Assembly: GCA_045110335.1 (NCBI GenBank)
Contig: JBGCGB010000024.1
Coordinates: 1-64,000, forward strand
DNA: 64,000 bases
Direction: 5' to 3'
Source: CALBPI01 sp045110335
GTDB lineage: Bacteria; Pseudomonadota; Gammaproteobacteria; Steroidobacterales; Woeseiaceae
Shown here: positions 63,471-64,000 of the stretch, piece by piece
Layout: each line of letters begins with the position of its first letter
Numbering within the stretch: the first letter of the stretch is position 1
The notes under the pieces: model-generated
Told to the model about the DNA's origin: nothing
Database searches by the model: none
What the model saw: the letters and a program-made list of their open reading frames with translations, nothing else
Program-made: the position numbers and the translations under genes

Positions 63471-64000
63471 ATGACAAAACTTGCACTGCACTGGCAGATC
63501 CTAATTGCCATCCTTCTTGCCGGCCTCGCCGGTTGGCTGGCGGGTACAAGTGGGCAGGTTTTCGGCGTTCCTATCGTTGGTGTTTTCGAGTTTATCGGTG
63601 CATTGTTTCTTCAAGCGTTGAAGATGCTGATTGTGCCGCTCATCACGTCGTCAATTATTGTTGGCGTCGCTGGCATCGGAGATTCCGGTAATCTGGGTCG
63701 GCTTGGTGGCAAGACGCTAGCCTTTTACGCGACCACCACATTGCTGGCGATCTTGGTCGGTCTGTTGTTGATCAATGTTGCTGGACCCGGGTATGAGAAT
63801 GGCGAACCGATTGGTGAGCAGCTCGCGTTGACGGTTGACGTCGATGAAGTGGCCGCCAGAGTTGAAGGCAAAGGCGTCGGCGATGTCGTCCAGATCTTCC
63901 TGCGTATGGTGCCGCCAAACATCGTCGCAGCGGCAGCTGATGGCCAAATGCTGGGTCTGATTTTCTTTGCGATGTTGTTTGGTTATTTCATGACCAAACT
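63471..64000 (+). CDS. Sodium:dicarboxylate symporter (DAACS), 3' end cut off
   Basis: The first ~176 residues of a GltP/DctA-type cation symporter. The frame starts at ATG 63471 and is open to the window end. It opens with TKLALHWQILIAILLAGLAGW; LKMLIVPLITSSIIVGVAG is the family's second-helix signature, followed by FFAMLFGYFM. The periplasmic loop between helices, with DVDEVAARVEGKGVGD, is typical. The substrate (glutamate, aspartate or a dicarboxylate) is set by C-terminal residues not visible here. Confidence 0.88.
   Translation, partial: MTKLALHWQILIAILLAGLAGWLAGTSGQVFGVPIVGVFEFIGALFLQALKMLIVPLITSSIIVGVAGIGDSGNLGRLGGKTLAFYATTTLLAILVGLLLINVAGPGYENGEPIGEQLALTVDVDEVAARVEGKGVGDVVQIFLRMVPPNIVAAAADGQMLGLIFFAMLFGYFMTK

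Overview
The window is a chromosomal segment of a gammaproteobacterium of moderate G+C content. Evidence for this is the neighbourhood asd-fimV-truA-accD-folC-dedD-cvpA-purF, the pair prmB-aroC, the set nrdR-ribD-ribE-ribB-ribH-nusB-thiL-pgpA, the block tig-clpP-clpX-lon-hupB-tRNAVal-tRNAAsp-ppiD, a MiaE hydroxylase, EttA, an EpmA-modified EF-P, FimV-type polar proteins and LpxH. The layout resembles Pseudomonas, Xanthomonadales and Chromatiales relatives; I cannot name a genus from sequence alone. Most of the window is housekeeping, with accessory or poorly characterised genes between the conserved blocks.

Region 1-9.5 kb is the least ordinary. It holds a truncated TlpA-type thioredoxin, a small outer-membrane barrel, an unknown lipoprotein, a stand-alone protein resembling secretin N0-N1 domains, YCII and cupin proteins, a small XRE regulator with a membrane-protein partner, two unknown genes behind tandem Fur boxes (one a lipoprotein), an orphan ParA ATPase, a membrane dipeptidase, an FHA protein of the type VI secretion TagH/Fha type, and a DUF1820 protein.

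Region 9.5-30.7 kb carries purL, a zinc-ribbon protein, ettA, glyA, nrdR and the riboflavin operon (RibB has a degenerate GTP cyclohydrolase II half), then nusB, thiL and pgpA. A soluble Ser/Thr kinase fused to a cyclic-nucleotide-binding domain, xseB, a flavin-dependent tryptophan-halogenase homologue and parE-parC follow.

Region 30.7-39.4 kb is mostly minus strand: a histidine-phosphatase remnant, a FimV-like protein next to a FimX-like degenerate GGDEF/EAL protein (probable type IV pilus or polarity functions), efp (plus strand), msrC, epmA, psd, and a copper pair (PCuAC chaperone and SCO). Region 39.4-53.6 kb carries prmB-aroC-asd-fimV-truA-accD-folC-dedD-cvpA-purF-miaE on the plus strand, with lpxH and a periplasmic cyclophilin convergent to it.

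Region 53.7-64 kb begins with tRNA genes Pro, Arg and His and a rearranged stretch in which the 3' part of tRNA-His and its flank are duplicated, a second tRNA-His copy is broken by a palindrome-rich insert, and the tRNA-His 5' half occurs inverted. Then come tRNA-Leu, trigger factor, clpP, clpX, lon (with a sigma-32-like promoter), hupB, tRNA-Val, tRNA-Asp, a strong terminator, ppiD, and the start of a sodium:dicarboxylate symporter cut by the window end. No CRISPR array, rRNA, transposase, integrase or complete prophage was seen.
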